Positions 63,643 to 64,000 of a DNA stretch of 64,000 nucleotides are shown in pieces. This DNA is from Paracholeplasma brassicae (GTDB lineage: Bacteria > Bacillota_I > Bacilli_A > Acholeplasmatales > UBA5453), in assembly GCF_000967915.1 (NCBI RefSeq), contig NC_022549.1, forward strand, positions 310,001 through 374,000, given 5' to 3'. The stretch's first letter is position 1, and each line of letters begins with the position of its first letter. A model generated the notes under the pieces. That model searched no databases. It was given only the letters and a program-made list of their open reading frames with translations, and was not told the origin of the DNA. Position numbers and translations under genes: made by a program.

Positions 63643-64000
63643 TTGAAGTTTTATAACATGGCAAGTGGCTCCAAAGGAAATGCCACTTATATTGAACATA
63701 ACCAAACAAAAATACTCATAGATGCGGGTATTTCTTTTAAGCGTATGAAAGAAGCAATGCAGGACGCTGGATTTGATATTTATCAAGTGACGCATGTGTT
63801 TATAACACACGAACACGTTGATCACATCAAAGGCATGGATACCTTATACAAAAACATCAATGCACCAATTTATACGAGCGCTGGAACAGCAAAGGCGATG
63901 TCATATTATCAATCGACTGTCTATCAAACGAAAATTAGGATTGTAGAGCCATTAGAAGAGTTTTATTTAGATGACTTGACGATTATTCCGTTTCCGTTGT
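63643..64000 (+). CDS. WalJ/YycJ-like metallo-beta-lactamase-fold hydrolase, 3'-partial
   Basis: The first 119 codons are present; the gene runs off the window. It starts with TTG after AGGTGA (5-bp gap); the encoded start KFYNMASGSKGNATYIE matches the family N-terminus (FSVLASGSKGN). The metal-binding THEHVDH motif and the early DAG motif are intact. Members are linked to the WalKR two-component system and to DNA 5'-end processing. The end of the gene and its neighbours cannot be seen. Confidence 0.85.
   Translation, partial: MKFYNMASGSKGNATYIEHNQTKILIDAGISFKRMKEAMQDAGFDIYQVTHVFITHEHVDHIKGMDTLYKNINAPIYTSAGTAKAMSYYQSTVYQTKIRIVEPLEEFYLDDLTIIPFPL

Noticed and set aside
1-64000. Mycoplasma-type code with TGA as tryptophan
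   Set aside because: gltX, cysS and the sigma factor end at TGA with overlapping or adjacent downstream starts, and conserved Trp residues use TGG.
1-64000. CRISPR array or tandem DNA repeats
   Set aside because: No regularly spaced direct repeats seen; repeats at protein level (GLUG, InlB, RpoB module) are diverged at DNA level.
1-64000. tRNA or rRNA genes
   Set aside because: Intergenic gaps are short and show promoters, leaders and terminators; no cloverleaf or GTTCRANNC T-loop found.

Overview
The window reads as chromosome of a low-GC, wall-less Firmicutes relative (Mollicutes), most likely Acholeplasmataceae or close kin. The evidence is AT-rich DNA, lipoproteins with simple lipoboxes, a GdpP-L9 fusion, an enlarged RpoB/RpoC pair, and short intergenic gaps. 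TGA is a true stop codon (gltX, cysS and the sigma gene end in TGA; Trp is TGG), so the code is standard, which argues against Mycoplasmatales/Entomoplasmatales. The genus is not settled by the sequence.

Layout. 1-7.0 kb: a surface protein cut by the window edge, then gltX translationally coupled to a GLUG-type lipoprotein. 7.1-14.4 kb: an iron-sulfur nuclease/exonuclease fusion (DUF2779), then cysS-mrnC-P-type ATPase-rlmB-sigma factor. 14.5-32.4 kb: the conserved rpmG-secE-nusG-rplKAJL-rsmC-like-rpoBC-rpsL-rpsG-fusA-tuf block, in Bacillus order (order recalled from memory) but without cysE, the NYN nuclease gene (yacP) or the L7Ae-like gene. Most transcription units have a clear TTGACA/TATAAT-type promoter with a 17-bp spacer and end in a strong hairpin plus T-run. 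32.5-43.3 kb: tatD, an HtrA-like lipoprotein, a CinA-type amidase, rpsF-ssb-rpsR, gdpP-rplI fusion, dnaB, prfA-prmC-tsaC. 43.3-45.0 kb: a complete IS3-family (IS150-like) element inserted into the loop of the tsaC terminator. 45.1-52.9 kb: two PlsC-type acyltransferases, typA, rpiB-upp, a DUF1146 membrane protein, an IMPACT-family protein and a GltS-like symporter. 53.0-54.9 kb: a ydaO-type cyclic-di-AMP riboswitch with terminator, then a cation:proton antiporter and a PII-like protein. 55-60.5 kb: CNNM/CBS protein, CCA-adding enzyme, pullulanase and a YhaM-like exoribonuclease. 60.6-63.5 kb: a large parvulin-like lipoprotein on the minus strand. The window ends in a partial WalJ/YycJ-type metallo-beta-lactamase-fold gene.

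How it fits together. Most of the window is core information processing (transcription, translation, replication) with its own RNA-level feedback: an L10 leader, probable L1-type sites around rplK-rplA, and structured rpsL and rpsF leaders. A cyclic-di-AMP theme links GdpP (second-messenger breakdown, fused to ribosomal protein L9) to the riboswitch-controlled antiporter.

The most unusual observations are two tandem alpha-CTD-like modules at the N-terminus of RpoC, a repeated module that enlarges RpoB, the GdpP-L9 fusion with a preserved internal start, the insertion sequence sitting in a terminator loop, and an inverted repeat exactly centred on the -10 box of the rpmG-secE-nusG promoter.
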